The notes beneath the pieces were generated by a model. The model made no database searches, was not told the DNA's origin, and saw nothing but the letters and a program-made list of their open reading frames with translations. Made by a program: the position numbers and the translations under genes. Of a DNA stretch of 7,923 nucleotides, positions 1-5,394 are shown piece by piece. Position 1 is the first letter of the stretch. Each line of letters begins with the position of its first letter. Origin of the DNA: JAQBXX01 sp963925015 (GTDB lineage Bacteria > Pseudomonadota > Gammaproteobacteria > SURF-13); contig CAWUTX010000096.1 of NCBI GenBank assembly GCA_963925015.1, positions 1 to 7,923 of the forward strand. Direction: 5' to 3'.

Positions 1-24
1 ATTTTTGAGGTAGCTGGGCCTGCT

Positions 25-462
25 TCAGCGTTTCCCATACACCTCCACCGCGCGCTTGCAGAAGGCGTCCACCAGCGAGTTGGCGACCTGGTTGAACACC
101 GGCCCAAAGGCAAGGCCGACGAGCTTGTTCGAAAATTCAAAATCCATATCGAGCCGCACCTTGCAGGCGGTTGCGGCAAGCGTATCGAAACGCCAGAAAC
201 CCTCCAGATGCCTGAACGGCCCTTCCACCAAACGTATCTCAATCATCTTGTTTTTTTGCAGCCGGTTGCAGGTGGTAAAAGCCTTGCGTAAACCGCCGTG
301 CGCAAGCTGCAGCACGCCGCGCACCTCGTCCTCGTCGCGCGCGAGCACGCGTGATGACTCGCACCAGGGCAGAAATTCCTCATAGGCCGCGATGTCGTCC
401 ACCAGGGCGTACATCTCCGCCGCCGAATAAGACACGAGTGCGCTTTTGCTGATGGTAGTCAC
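25..462 (-). CDS. ratA: RatA-like START/COQ10-domain protein
   Basis: The 145-residue product matches the RatA / coenzyme Q-binding (COQ10, polyketide cyclase-like START) family across its whole length. The N-terminus reads KSALVSYSAAEMYALVDDI, then the typical EEFLPWC segment (about residues 28-34), a central beta-rich part, and a C-terminal helix around VANSLVDAFCKRAVEVYG. Family members bind hydrophobic ligands and are tied to ubiquinone function; E. coli RatA has also been reported to block 70S ribosome assembly. Which role applies here cannot be told from sequence. The start is GTG, chosen because the family begins just before this KSxLV motif and a later ATG (residue 17) would cut into the domain. 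No good Shine-Dalgarno precedes it. It is divergent from smpB, a common arrangement in betaproteobacteria. Family assignment is firm; function is inferred. Confidence 0.9.
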   Translation of the reverse strand: MTTISKSALVSYSAAEMYALVDDIAAYEEFLPWCESSRVLARDEDEVRGVLQLAHGGLRKAFTTCNRLQKNKMIEIRLVEGPFRHLEGFWRFDTLAATACKVRLDMDFEFSNKLVGLAFGPVFNQVANSLVDAFCKRAVEVYGKR

Positions 463-471
463 GACGGGCGG

Positions 472-477
472 ATTATA
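472..477 (-). promoter_or_regulatory. Candidate -10 box of ratA, near-leaderless
   Basis: On the minus strand this hexamer is a perfect TATAAT, ending 9 nt before the GTG of ratA. If used, the transcript would start within a few bases of the start codon, which fits the lack of a ribosome binding site. I see no convincing -35 hexamer at 16-18 nt, so this is a weak call. Confidence 0.35.
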
Positions 478-527
478 CGCCAGACGGCAGCATTAAGGGC
501 ACGCAGCCATGCCCGGAACGGGCCTGC

Positions 528-533
528 TATACT
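528..533 (+). promoter_or_regulatory. Candidate -10 box of smpB
   Basis: TATACT lies 5 nt before the preferred smpB ATG (539). The same hexamer occurs in the ssrA promoter. It would place the start of transcription about at the ATG, giving a leaderless message, consistent with no Shine-Dalgarno in front of 539. No clear -35 is seen. The alternative is translation from an upstream ATG at 509. Confidence 0.3.
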
Positions 534-538
534 GGCAC

Positions 539-1018
539 ATGGCCAAACCAAAAACAGCCGCGCCCTCCCCCGGCCGCACCATCGCGCTCAACAAAAAGGC
601 GCGCCACGACTACTTTCTCGAAGATCGTTTGGAGGCGGGCCTTGCCTTGGAAGGCTGGGAAGTCAAAAGTCTGCGCGCCGGGCGCATACAACTGAAAGAA
701 AGCTACGTGCTGCTCAAGGACGGCGAAGCGTGGCTGTTCGGCGCGCACATCTCGCCCCTGCCCACCGCCTCCACCCACATCCACCCCGACCCGCTGCGCA
801 CGCGCAAACTGCTGCTGCACGCCGATGAAATCAAGAAACTCATCGGCGCGGTCGACCGCAAGGGCTACACGCTGATACCGCTGGCCATCTACTGGAAGAA
901 AGGCCGCGCCAAACTGGAGATCAGCCTCGCCAAAGGCAAGCAGGAGCACGACAAACGCGATGTCGAGCGCGACCGCGATTGGGTGCGCGAGAAGCAGCGC
1001 TTGCTGAAATCAGGTTGA
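539..1018 (+). CDS. smpB: SsrA-binding protein SmpB
   Basis: SmpB binds tmRNA and is needed for trans-translation, which frees stalled ribosomes and tags the unfinished peptide for proteolysis. The product from 539 is 159 aa, the usual size. Hallmarks in order are NKKARHDYFLEDR, GWEVKSLRAGR (around residues 40-50), ESYVLLKDGEAWLFGAHISP, HPDPLRTRKLLLH, then a basic C-terminal tail (KQEHDKRDVERDRDW), which in known SmpB proteins reaches the decoding centre. The start at 539 (MAKPK...) is preferred because family members begin about here; an in-frame ATG at 509 would add ten non-conserved residues. The gene sits directly upstream of ssrA, its functional partner, and diverges from ratA. Confidence 0.96.
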   Translation: MAKPKTAAPSPGRTIALNKKARHDYFLEDRLEAGLALEGWEVKSLRAGRIQLKESYVLLKDGEAWLFGAHISPLPTASTHIHPDPLRTRKLLLHADEIKKLIGAVDRKGYTLIPLAIYWKKGRAKLEISLAKGKQEHDKRDVERDRDWVREKQRLLKSG

Positions 1019-1019
1019 G

Positions 1020-1048
1020 TGACGCGGGAACCTCGTCTGCGCTATACT
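1020..1048 (+). promoter_or_regulatory. ssrA promoter
   Basis: A TATACT -10 hexamer at 1043-1048 is preceded at a 17-nt spacing by TGACGC (1020-1025), a weak -35. The expected start near 1055 leaves a short leader before the mature tmRNA 5' end at 1068, to be removed by RNase P. The -35 overlaps the region just after the smpB stop codon. Confidence 0.5.
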
Positions 1049-1067
1049 GTCTACGTTACAAGTCCAT

Positions 1068-1437
1068 GGGGGCGACCTGGCTTCGACGTGGGTTACAAAG
1101 CCTGAGGGGCATGCCGAGGTGCAGTTCACCTCGTAAATCAAACTGCAAAAATATAGTTGCCAACGACGACAACTACGCCTTAGCGGCTTAATCACCGCTA
1201 ACCTCTGACTGAAGCCGTGCTTGTGCGTTCAGCGTCCGCAAGGACATTCAGGGGTCGACTCTCACAAGATCGCGTTGCGGCTCGTTCAGGGTCAATGCGC
1301 TAAAACTCTACTGAACTCGCTTACTGTGTTCCCTGCCTGTCGGGTAACAGTCGGCTAAACCCAAAGACCAGGCTACGCATGTAGAACCAAAGGTAGCGGA
1401 TTTGCGGACGCGGGTTCGATTCCCGCCGCCTCCACCA
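1068..1437 (+). ncRNA. ssrA: tmRNA (transfer-messenger RNA)
   Basis: One-piece tmRNA of about 370 nt. The 5' end GGGGGCG (1068-1074) pairs with CGCCTCC before the encoded ACCA 3' end (to 1437), with one G-U pair, forming the tRNA-like acceptor stem. The T arm (GCGGGTTCGATTCCCGC, 1410-1426) is canonical. The reading frame resumes at GCC (1159) after the typical TAGTT context and encodes ANDDNYALAA followed by TAA (1189-1191); E. coli has ANDENYALAA, so the tag differs by one E-to-D change. With SmpB and alanine it would rescue stalled ribosomes, and the LAA end should be recognised by ClpXP-type proteases. The acceptor end was set by base pairing; the last bases are reliable because CCA is encoded. 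Confidence 0.97.
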
Positions 1438-1443
1438 TCCAGT

Positions 1444-1468
1444 AAGGCCGGAAATCTCCGGCCTTTTT
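1444..1468 (+). terminator. Rho-independent terminator of ssrA
   Basis: A 9-bp perfect stem (AAGGCCGGA / TCCGGCCTT, 1444-1452 with 1457-1465) with a 4-nt loop runs into five T (1464-1468). It starts 6 nt after the tmRNA 3' end, so it clearly serves ssrA. On the minus strand the stem lacks a T run, so it is unlikely to be an efficient terminator for the convergent mtfA-like gene. Confidence 0.9.
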
Positions 1469-1590
1469 ATTTCCGCTCTTATGCGCCACCTGGAAACTGT
1501 GGTCATCCGGGCGCTTGCGCCAAGTATTCGTGAAGCCGCTCAACAGGGTACCCATAACCGACGGCAGCAAAGGGAATGCGGTATCGCTCA

Positions 1591-2361
1591 TCACTTGCTT
1601 TGCCTCAACAGGGGGTCTTGACGGTAAAACAACGCCAATTGCTGATAAACTGCCGGATAAGTTTTCTGCACTATTTGCGGCATACCGAAAAATATTTCGC
1701 TGATGACCGCGAAAAACTCCGCCGGATTTTCTGCGGCGTAAGGATCAATATCAGGCTCCATGCCTGCATCCATCTGCGTACAAAAATCGCTGTAAGCCGC
1801 ACCCAATGCGGCGCTCCACGCCAGTCGGCTCATCTCAGCGTGCAGCTCTGGAAAGCCGTTGGCCTCGCCGTTACGCATGTCGAGCTTGTGGGCGAATTCG
1901 TGGATCACCACGCTGTAACCCGGCACCACATCACGGCCTGTAACGTCTTCCCACGAAAGGATGATCGGCCCGGCAGGCCACGATTCACCGCCCAACGGCT
2001 CGCGCACACGATGCACGATGCCCGCCTCGTCCATATATTCACGTTCGGGAATAAATTCCCCGGGATAAACGATGATCTCTACCCAATCGTCGTAGTAGTC
2101 GAGATCAAGATTCAGAATCAGGATGCACGCCTGCGCCGCAATCATCACGCGCATTTCGTTGGTGAGCACTAATCCACCCGCTGCGCTGAAATGTTTGCTG
2201 TGCAAAAACAGCACAACCCATTCGCGCAGGCGGGCAAGCTCGTCATGAGTTAAACCATGCAGAAAGGCGAGCCGCGCTACTACGCTCCGCCATAAATCAT
2301 CCGGCAGCGATTGGCGTTTCAGGGTGCGGCGGCGGTGCCAAGCTTTCAAATTCCAGGACAT
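1591..2361 (-). CDS. mtfA: MtfA-like zinc metallopeptidase (M90)
   Basis: The 256-aa product from ATG 2361 matches the MtfA (Mlc titration factor A, DgsA anti-repressor) family in length and order of motifs. The zinc-binding helix is HEFAH (residues 154-158); the downstream glutamate in NPAEFFAV (about E215) fits the third metal ligand, followed by SEIFF. The segment before it, with GPIILSWEDV and VVPGYSVVIHEFAHKLD, is typical. In E. coli the protein binds and inactivates the glucose repressor Mlc and has peptidase activity; the substrate here is unknown, as no mlc or ptsG is visible. The open frame extends 46 codons further upstream (to 2499), but those residues look unlike the family, so 2361 is preferred although its ribosome binding site is poor. 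It lies 162 nt downstream of the SprT-like gene on the same strand. Confidence 0.9.
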   Translation of the reverse strand: MSWNLKAWHRRRTLKRQSLPDDLWRSVVARLAFLHGLTHDELARLREWVVLFLHSKHFSAAGGLVLTNEMRVMIAAQACILILNLDLDYYDDWVEIIVYPGEFIPEREYMDEAGIVHRVREPLGGESWPAGPIILSWEDVTGRDVVPGYSVVIHEFAHKLDMRNGEANGFPELHAEMSRLAWSAALGAAYSDFCTQMDAGMEPDIDPYAAENPAEFFAVISEIFFGMPQIVQKTYPAVYQQLALFYRQDPLLRQSK

Positions 2362-2523
2362 GGTGACGCAATCATTCTTCCCCAGCTTCCAATGTACATT
2401 GTGCTCACCCTTCCGGCGAGTCCGCTTCCACAGCTTCGATCTGCGCAAAACGCCGGCTGATTCTGCGGCTGGAAACATGCACCCTGAAACCTGTCGCAAC
2501 CCTTCTGTTGTATCTGTGCTGCG

Positions 2524-3090
2524 TCAGTTGCACGGCTCGCCGATGAACTTCAGCGGCGAACGGCATGTCTTGCAGGCATAACGCCGGCCCTTCTGGTGGC
2601 GATTATGAAGGGTATTTGAGATATGGTGAATCCGGCATGCGCAGCGGTACGTGTGGCGTTGCTGGCGCCGGACGGGAACGCCGGTGAGGTTGTAGTGACC
2701 GGTGGCCCTGGGGGTGACGCCGAGCGCGATCATTACGCGTTTCCATTCCGGGCCATGTGGCCGGTGGCGCGAGCCGTGCATGCGATACACGAGGTAATGG
2801 GCTACTTCATGCGCCACGGTGTCAGCCAGGTGGTGGTCGAAATCGGCCGCAAACACCCAAGGGTTGTAGCGGATCACGCACTGCCGGGATATCACGTTCC
2901 AGCGGAACTGGCCGGCGGCCAACCCGCTCAGGTCGAACCGGACCTGGACTGAGGGAAATTCGAAGCGATAAAAAGCGGCGCTCTTTAGGATGCAGTCGTG
3001 TGTCCGCGCGATAACGAGCTGCTGCTGGCAGATATCGAGGGGGCGCACGCCGCCATGAGTGCCTACGTGTTGTTCTGGTTGTGGGATCAA
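2524..3090 (-). CDS. SprT-like zinc metalloprotease
   Basis: The 188-aa product has an SprT-like domain: the zinc helix HEVAHYLVYR (HEVAH at residues 94-98), a third histidine in HGPEWK (112-117), and a C-terminal zinc ribbon with cysteines at about 150/152 and 173/176 (YACKTCRSPL). SprT-domain proteins include eukaryotic Spartan, which degrades DNA-protein crosslinks; bacterial SprT is poorly characterised, so that role is only an analogy. The start is TTG at 3090, preceded by a purine-rich GGGAGGGG ending 2 nt from it. No in-frame ATG was found close by, and the domain needs most of this length; E. coli SprT is slightly shorter (165 aa). It may be co-transcribed with the MtfA-like gene after a 162-nt gap. 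Confidence 0.88.
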   Translation of the reverse strand: MIPQPEQHVGTHGGVRPLDICQQQLVIARTHDCILKSAAFYRFEFPSVQVRFDLSGLAAGQFRWNVISRQCVIRYNPWVFAADFDHHLADTVAHEVAHYLVYRMHGSRHRPHGPEWKRVMIALGVTPRATGHYNLTGVPVRRQQRHTYRCACRIHHISNTLHNRHQKGRRYACKTCRSPLKFIGEPCN

Positions 3091-3166
3091 TGCCCCTCCC
3101 GAGGATGCGACTCGACCATTCAGACTCTATAAATAGAATGGCGGATTCAACTTTGAAGCGCAATGG

Positions 3167-3217
3167 TTAATGACGCAGGTACAGTGCGTCGGATTTCTCA
3201 TCATAGTGCATTTTCAT
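3167..3217 (-). pseudogene. DUF2283 protein stub (truncated)
   Basis: ATG at 3217 is preceded by GAGG at 7 nt and opens a 16-codon frame, MKMHYDEKSDALYLRH, then TAA. This is the canonical beginning of DUF2283 proteins (M-K-x-x-Y-D-x-x-x-D-A-L-Y), which are usually about 60-80 aa. Homology stops after YLR, so the gene has lost its 3' part. DUF2283 genes often follow DUF4258 genes, and a DUF4258 stub lies 65 nt upstream here, which supports the call. The SprT-like gene begins 77 nt beyond the break. Confidence 0.6.
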
Positions 3218-3282
3218 AGCTTGCCTCGCTGACCCCGGTCAAAATAGACGGTAACAATACGCCAAGGGCTCACGGTTACAGT

Positions 3283-3372
3283 CTAGACTACCCGCCACGC
3301 AGCAGGAATCTTGCGCTCGGCCATCACCCTTGCCGCATGGGCCGTCAACTCGTAGCGAATTTTATCTTGCAT
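3283..3372 (-). pseudogene. DUF4258 protein stub, copy 1
   Basis: ATG at 3372 opens a 29-codon frame starting MQDKIRYELTAHAARVMAER, followed by KIPAAW, then RVV and a TAG stop. The pattern (IRYELTxHA...ER.IP..W) is the N-terminal third of DUF4258 proteins, a small family often encoded beside DUF2283 and suspected to act as toxin-antitoxin pairs. The frame should run on to about 90 aa, so the gene is broken after W26. A perfect 10-bp palindrome (AGTCTAGACT, 3280-3289) sits exactly at the break. The ATG follows the TAA of an upstream remnant by 5 nt, a spacing typical of coupled genes. A second copy lies at 5395-5460. Confidence 0.62.
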
Positions 3373-3458
3373 GTTGTTTAGTTAACCCGGTAGTCGTCGG
3401 TGTCGCCGTCATCGCGCAGGACGTTGAATGTGTCGATGCAAGGCTTGACCACGCGCCT
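3337..3458 (+). repeat. Direct repeat copy 1 (uninterrupted)
   Basis: This 122-bp segment recurs at 5425-5688 in the same orientation. The first 44 bp (3337-3380) are identical; the rest matches with scattered substitutions and small gaps. It holds, on the minus strand, the end of an unidentified frame and the first 12 codons of the DUF4258 gene. Unlike copy 2 it has no insertion at the TA of 3379-3380, so it serves as the empty-site reference for the MITE. Confidence 0.9.
3378..3446 (-). pseudogene. C-terminal tail of an unidentified gene
   Basis: On the minus strand a frame ends CIDTFNVLRDD followed by GDTDDYRVN and TAA (3378-3380), 5 nt before the DUF4258 ATG. Comparison with copy 2 suggests it was coding: of four substitutions within the first 14 codons, three are synonymous (TTC/TTT, GAT/GAC, GAC/GAT) and one changes P to S. 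After that, copy 2 has a frameshift. Upstream in copy 1 the frame meets a TAG within about 20 codons and overlaps the HsdR stub, so only the tail survives. I do not recognise the protein. Confidence 0.4.
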
Positions 3459-3879
3459 ATGCGTTCGAGCAATGTTGCATTGCAAGACCTGGCCCTATCC
3501 TCGGCACATTGAAATCCAGCAGCCGCACCAGTTCCTGTTGCCGCACTCCTTGCGCGTTGTCGAATGCCACCGGGATGCCATCGCGCAGCAAGCCATAGAT
3601 TTCCCGGTTTGCTGCGATCAGCGTCATCGCCTGCCGCCGGTCGAGCAATTTATCCAGCGCATCCTCAATAGCCGCTTGTGGGATGTCCGGGTTCAGACGG
3701 ATGGCGGCCTCCCGCACCCGATCCGCCATAATCACATCGCGCTTGTTGGCGCGACCCGAGCCGTCGTTCAAGTCTTCTGCATTTTCCGTATAACAGTTGA
3801 GCACGTCGAAGCCATGCAGATGCTGGAGCTTCTGCACCAGCGCCTGCTCGATTTGATCTTCGGAAATGAAATTAGACAT
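3457..3879 (-). pseudogene. hsdR: Type I restriction HsdR, N-terminal stub
   Basis: The frame from ATG 3879 (MSNFISEDQIEQALVQKL...) matches the N-terminus of type I restriction endonuclease R subunits, including NCYTENAEDLNDG, the block NREIYGLLRDGIPVAFDN (about residues 91-108) and RLLDFNVP (119-126). HsdR proteins cut and translocate DNA and are about 1000 aa; here homology ends after LLDFNVP and the frame runs 14 unrelated residues to a stop, so 140 aa remain. The nuclease and helicase domains are gone, so no restriction activity is possible from this piece. An ATG 12 codons upstream (3915) exists, but MSNFISEDQ is the usual family start. The stub is divergent from the antitoxin gene. hsdM and hsdS are not in the window. 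It could also be described as an expressed fragment rather than a pseudogene. Confidence 0.78.
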
Positions 3880-3913
3880 AGCCAACCCGCAAGCTTTGTG
3901 GTAAATTCTGTCC

Positions 3914-3927
3914 ATTCTGGCCAGAAT
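3914..3927 (+). promoter_or_regulatory. Palindromic operator candidate of the toxin-antitoxin pair
   Basis: ATTCTGGCCAGAAT is a perfect 14-bp palindrome 26 nt before the antitoxin ATG. A partial second half-site (AATTCTGTCC) lies just upstream at 3904-3913. Phd/YefM antitoxins commonly bind such palindromes to repress their own operon. The site also lies at the 5' end of the divergent HsdR stub. No clear -10/-35 pair could be assigned. Confidence 0.45.
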
Positions 3928-3953
3928 TAACGGCGAAATACACGGAGGGCATC

Positions 3954-4205
3954 ATGCATAGCAAATGGCAATTACAGGAAGCGAAAGGCAACTTCAGCCA
4001 ACTCATCAAACGGGCGGCAAACGGCGATGCCCAAACAGTCACCGTCCACGGCAAACCCACGGCTGTGGTGGTTTCGGCGGAAGAATACGCCCGGCTCACC
4101 CGCCACCGGACCAAGCTCTCCAGCGCGCTGCTGCGCCCCGACCTCGCAGCGGAAGACCTGGATATTTCCCGCAGCCGCGACACCGGGCGCGACATCGAGC
4201 TATGA
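3954..4205 (+). CDS. Phd/YefM-family antitoxin
   Basis: This 83-aa protein has the Phd/YefM fold signature: W-x-L-Q-E-A-K-x-x-F-S-x-L-I near the N-terminus (residues 5-18), then QTVTVHGKPTAVVVSAEEYARL (about 27-48), the DNA-binding part. The C-terminal stretch, about residues 55-83, is acidic and less conserved, as expected for the toxin-binding tail. It would neutralise the PIN toxin encoded next and repress the operon. A strong Shine-Dalgarno (GGAGG, 3944-3948) lies 5 nt before the ATG. Its stop codon overlaps the toxin start by 4 nt (ATGA), the classic arrangement for translational coupling. The gene looks intact although its left neighbours are decayed. Confidence 0.92.
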   Translation: MHSKWQLQEAKGNFSQLIKRAANGDAQTVTVHGKPTAVVVSAEEYARLTRHRTKLSSALLRPDLAAEDLDISRSRDTGRDIEL

Positions 4206-4624
4206 GCTGGCTGCTGGACACCTGCGCGCTTTCCGAATACGCCAAAAAAACTCCCGCGCCGGAAGTAATCGCCTGGCTGGACGAGCAGGACGAAGCCAGC
4301 CTGTTCATCAGCGTCATCACGCTGGGAGAAATTAAAAAAGGCATCCTCAAACTGCGCAAAGCCGACCAGCGCCGCAGCCAGAAACTCACTGCCTGGCTGG
4401 GCAAGGTGGAACAGCGCTTCACCGGGCGCATCCTGCCGCTCGATGCCGCCGCCCTTCACGTCTGGGCGCAAATCGCCGCGCACACCGAACTGGTCGGGCA
4501 ACCCCTGCCCGTGATGGACGGCCTGCTCATGGCCACCGCGCAATGCCACGGCCTCACCGTGGTCACCCGCAACGTGCAAGACTTCGCGCTGTACCCGCAA
4601 GTGTTCAACCCTTGGGCGCTGTAA
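4202..4624 (+). CDS. vapC: PIN-domain toxin (VapC/FitB-like ribonuclease)
   Basis: The 140-aa product has a complete PIN domain. The predicted metal-binding acidic residues are D6 (LLDTCALSE), E43 (TLGEIKKG), D106 (VMDGLLMATA) and D127 (VTRNVQDF), with spacing as in VapC/FitB toxins. VapC toxins cleave RNA, often initiator tRNA or 23S rRNA; the target here is not known. The ATG at 4202 overlaps the antitoxin TGA by 4 nt; the frame is open further upstream, but that part is the antitoxin gene read in another frame. All key residues are present, so the toxin should be active. Pairing a PIN toxin with a Phd/YefM antitoxin is common. The symbol names the family, not a proven ortholog. Confidence 0.92.
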   Translation: MSWLLDTCALSEYAKKTPAPEVIAWLDEQDEASLFISVITLGEIKKGILKLRKADQRRSQKLTAWLGKVEQRFTGRILPLDAAALHVWAQIAAHTELVGQPLPVMDGLLMATAQCHGLTVVTRNVQDFALYPQVFNPWAL

Positions 4625-4650
4625 TAGAAACACCTAACCACAAATGGGGA

Positions 4651-4717
4651 AGTCTTGACATCACGCTTTCTCTGCTTCCCTTGTTCGCTGCAGAATGGTA
4701 ACCGTTATGTCAAGACT
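4651..4717. repeat. 11-bp perfect inverted repeat flanking 45 bp
   Basis: AGTCTTGACAT (4651-4661) is repeated as its exact reverse complement ATGTCAAGACT (4707-4717). The 45 bp between contain no gene that I can see. It starts 27 nt after the toxin stop. It could be a miniature element, a large stem-loop in the toxin message, or a protein-binding pair of sites; no T run follows, so it is not a classic terminator. Confidence 0.6.
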
Positions 4718-4731
4718 CTATAGCCTCTGTT

Positions 4732-4746
4732 CCCTCTGGGAGAGGG
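4732..4746. repeat. REP-like hairpin
   Basis: CCCTCT GGG AGAGGG forms a perfect 6-bp stem with a 3-nt loop, followed by TGAGGG. It resembles the CTCTCCC-type palindromic repeats scattered between genes in many proteobacteria. It lies between the toxin and ORF6N genes, which converge here. No poly-T follows in either direction. Confidence 0.5.
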
Positions 4747-4786
4747 TGAGGGTAATTGCATTCAGCTTGTCGCCAAACATTCGTAG

Positions 4787-5353
4787 TTACTTATCCTCCC
4801 ATGGCGCGAAGCCAATAGGCCGTTTCTTCTTCGGCTCTGGCGGGGTCATTAGCTCCCGTATGGCGTCGAACACCACCTTGAACTGGGCGTCGTACTTCCT
4901 TTCGAGCGCGGCGAGCTTGCGGGCCAATTCCACATTGGTGGCGAGCATCTGCCGCAGCCGCACGAACGCGCGCATGATCTCGATGTTGACGTGGACGGCG
5001 CGGTCGCTGTGCAGGACACTGGAGAGCATCGCCACGCCCTGTTCGGTGAAGACGTAAGGCGGGTAGCGGCGGCCGCCCCATCTTGAGGTGTCAATTTGTG
5101 ACCTCAAACTTGAGGTGCCAGATTGGAACCTCAAGTCGGCAAATTCCTCTGCGGTAAGCTGAAACATGAAATCTTCCGGGAACCGTTCAAGGTTTCGTTT
5201 GACGGCACGGTTCAACGCCTTAGTTTCAACCTCGTAGAGCGCTGCCAGATCCTCGTCAAGAATTACTTTGTGCCCTCGGAGCAGCAGGTTTGCCTGCGTG
5301 ATGCGCTCCATGGGAACGACGGCTCCGCTCTTTCCTGACTTTTTGACTCCCAT
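4787..5353 (-). CDS. ORF6N-domain protein
   Basis: The 188-aa product has an N-terminal ORF6N domain (about residues 15-115), a putative DNA-binding module common in phages and mobile islands. Typical blocks are LLRGHKVILDEDLAALYEVETKALNRAVKRN (given in pieces: LLRGHKVILDEDLA, YEVETKALNRAVKRN), RFPEDFMFQLT, and RRYPPYVFTEQGVAMLSSVL. Residues 120-165 look helical (VRLRQMLATNVELARKL...) and may form a coiled coil; the end (PPEPKKKRPIGF) is basic. Residues 74-82 and 83-91 (LRFQSGTSS / LRSQIDTSR) are a tandem duplication. The ATG has a good AGGAG 7 nt upstream (5362-5366). A 21-bp palindrome lies further upstream and may be its operator. Its function is unknown; a transcription regulator or phage anti-repressor role is inference. 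The gene looks intact. Confidence 0.85.
   Translation of the reverse strand: MGVKKSGKSGAVVPMERITQANLLLRGHKVILDEDLAALYEVETKALNRAVKRNLERFPEDFMFQLTAEEFADLRFQSGTSSLRSQIDTSRWGGRRYPPYVFTEQGVAMLSSVLHSDRAVHVNIEIMRAFVRLRQMLATNVELARKLAALERKYDAQFKVVFDAIRELMTPPEPKKKRPIGFAPWEDK
5083..5136 (-). repeat. Two 27-bp tandem palindromic units inside the ORF6N gene
   Basis: Units 5083-5109 and 5110-5136 each begin TTGAGGT and close with ACCTCAA, so each is itself an inverted repeat with a 12-13 nt centre. They encode the duplicated nonapeptides LRFQSGTSS and LRSQIDTSR and keep the frame. The left unit also contains a 13-mer that matches the upstream palindrome at 12 of 13 positions. Confidence 0.75.
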
Positions 5354-5394
5354 ACGCTGGCTCCTTTTTGTATCGCGTATCTTGTTATCCGCAC

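Noticed and set aside
1068..1437. ssrA as an integration site for the accessory region
   Set aside because: No integrase is seen and the ssrA 3' sequence is not repeated elsewhere in the window; two likely chromosomal genes separate ssrA from the decayed region.
1321..1594. Minus-strand frames across the tmRNA 3' end giving WWRRRESNPRP- and EAAGIEPAS-like peptides
   Set aside because: These are a well-known artefact of translating the conserved T arm of tmRNA/tRNA genes; the DNA is ssrA and its terminator.
2362..2499. N-terminal extension of the MtfA-like protein up to 2499
   Set aside because: The extra 46 residues do not resemble the family and the remaining 256 aa match the usual length.
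2623..3014. Plus-strand frames opposite the SprT-like gene
   Set aside because: The minus strand encodes zinc-binding motifs in proper order; the plus-strand peptides have no recognisable features.
3872..4633. Long minus-strand open frame of 253 codons opposite the toxin-antitoxin genes
   Set aside because: It lies antisense to two genes with clear families and coupled starts; its peptide shows no recognisable domain, so it is a composition shadow.
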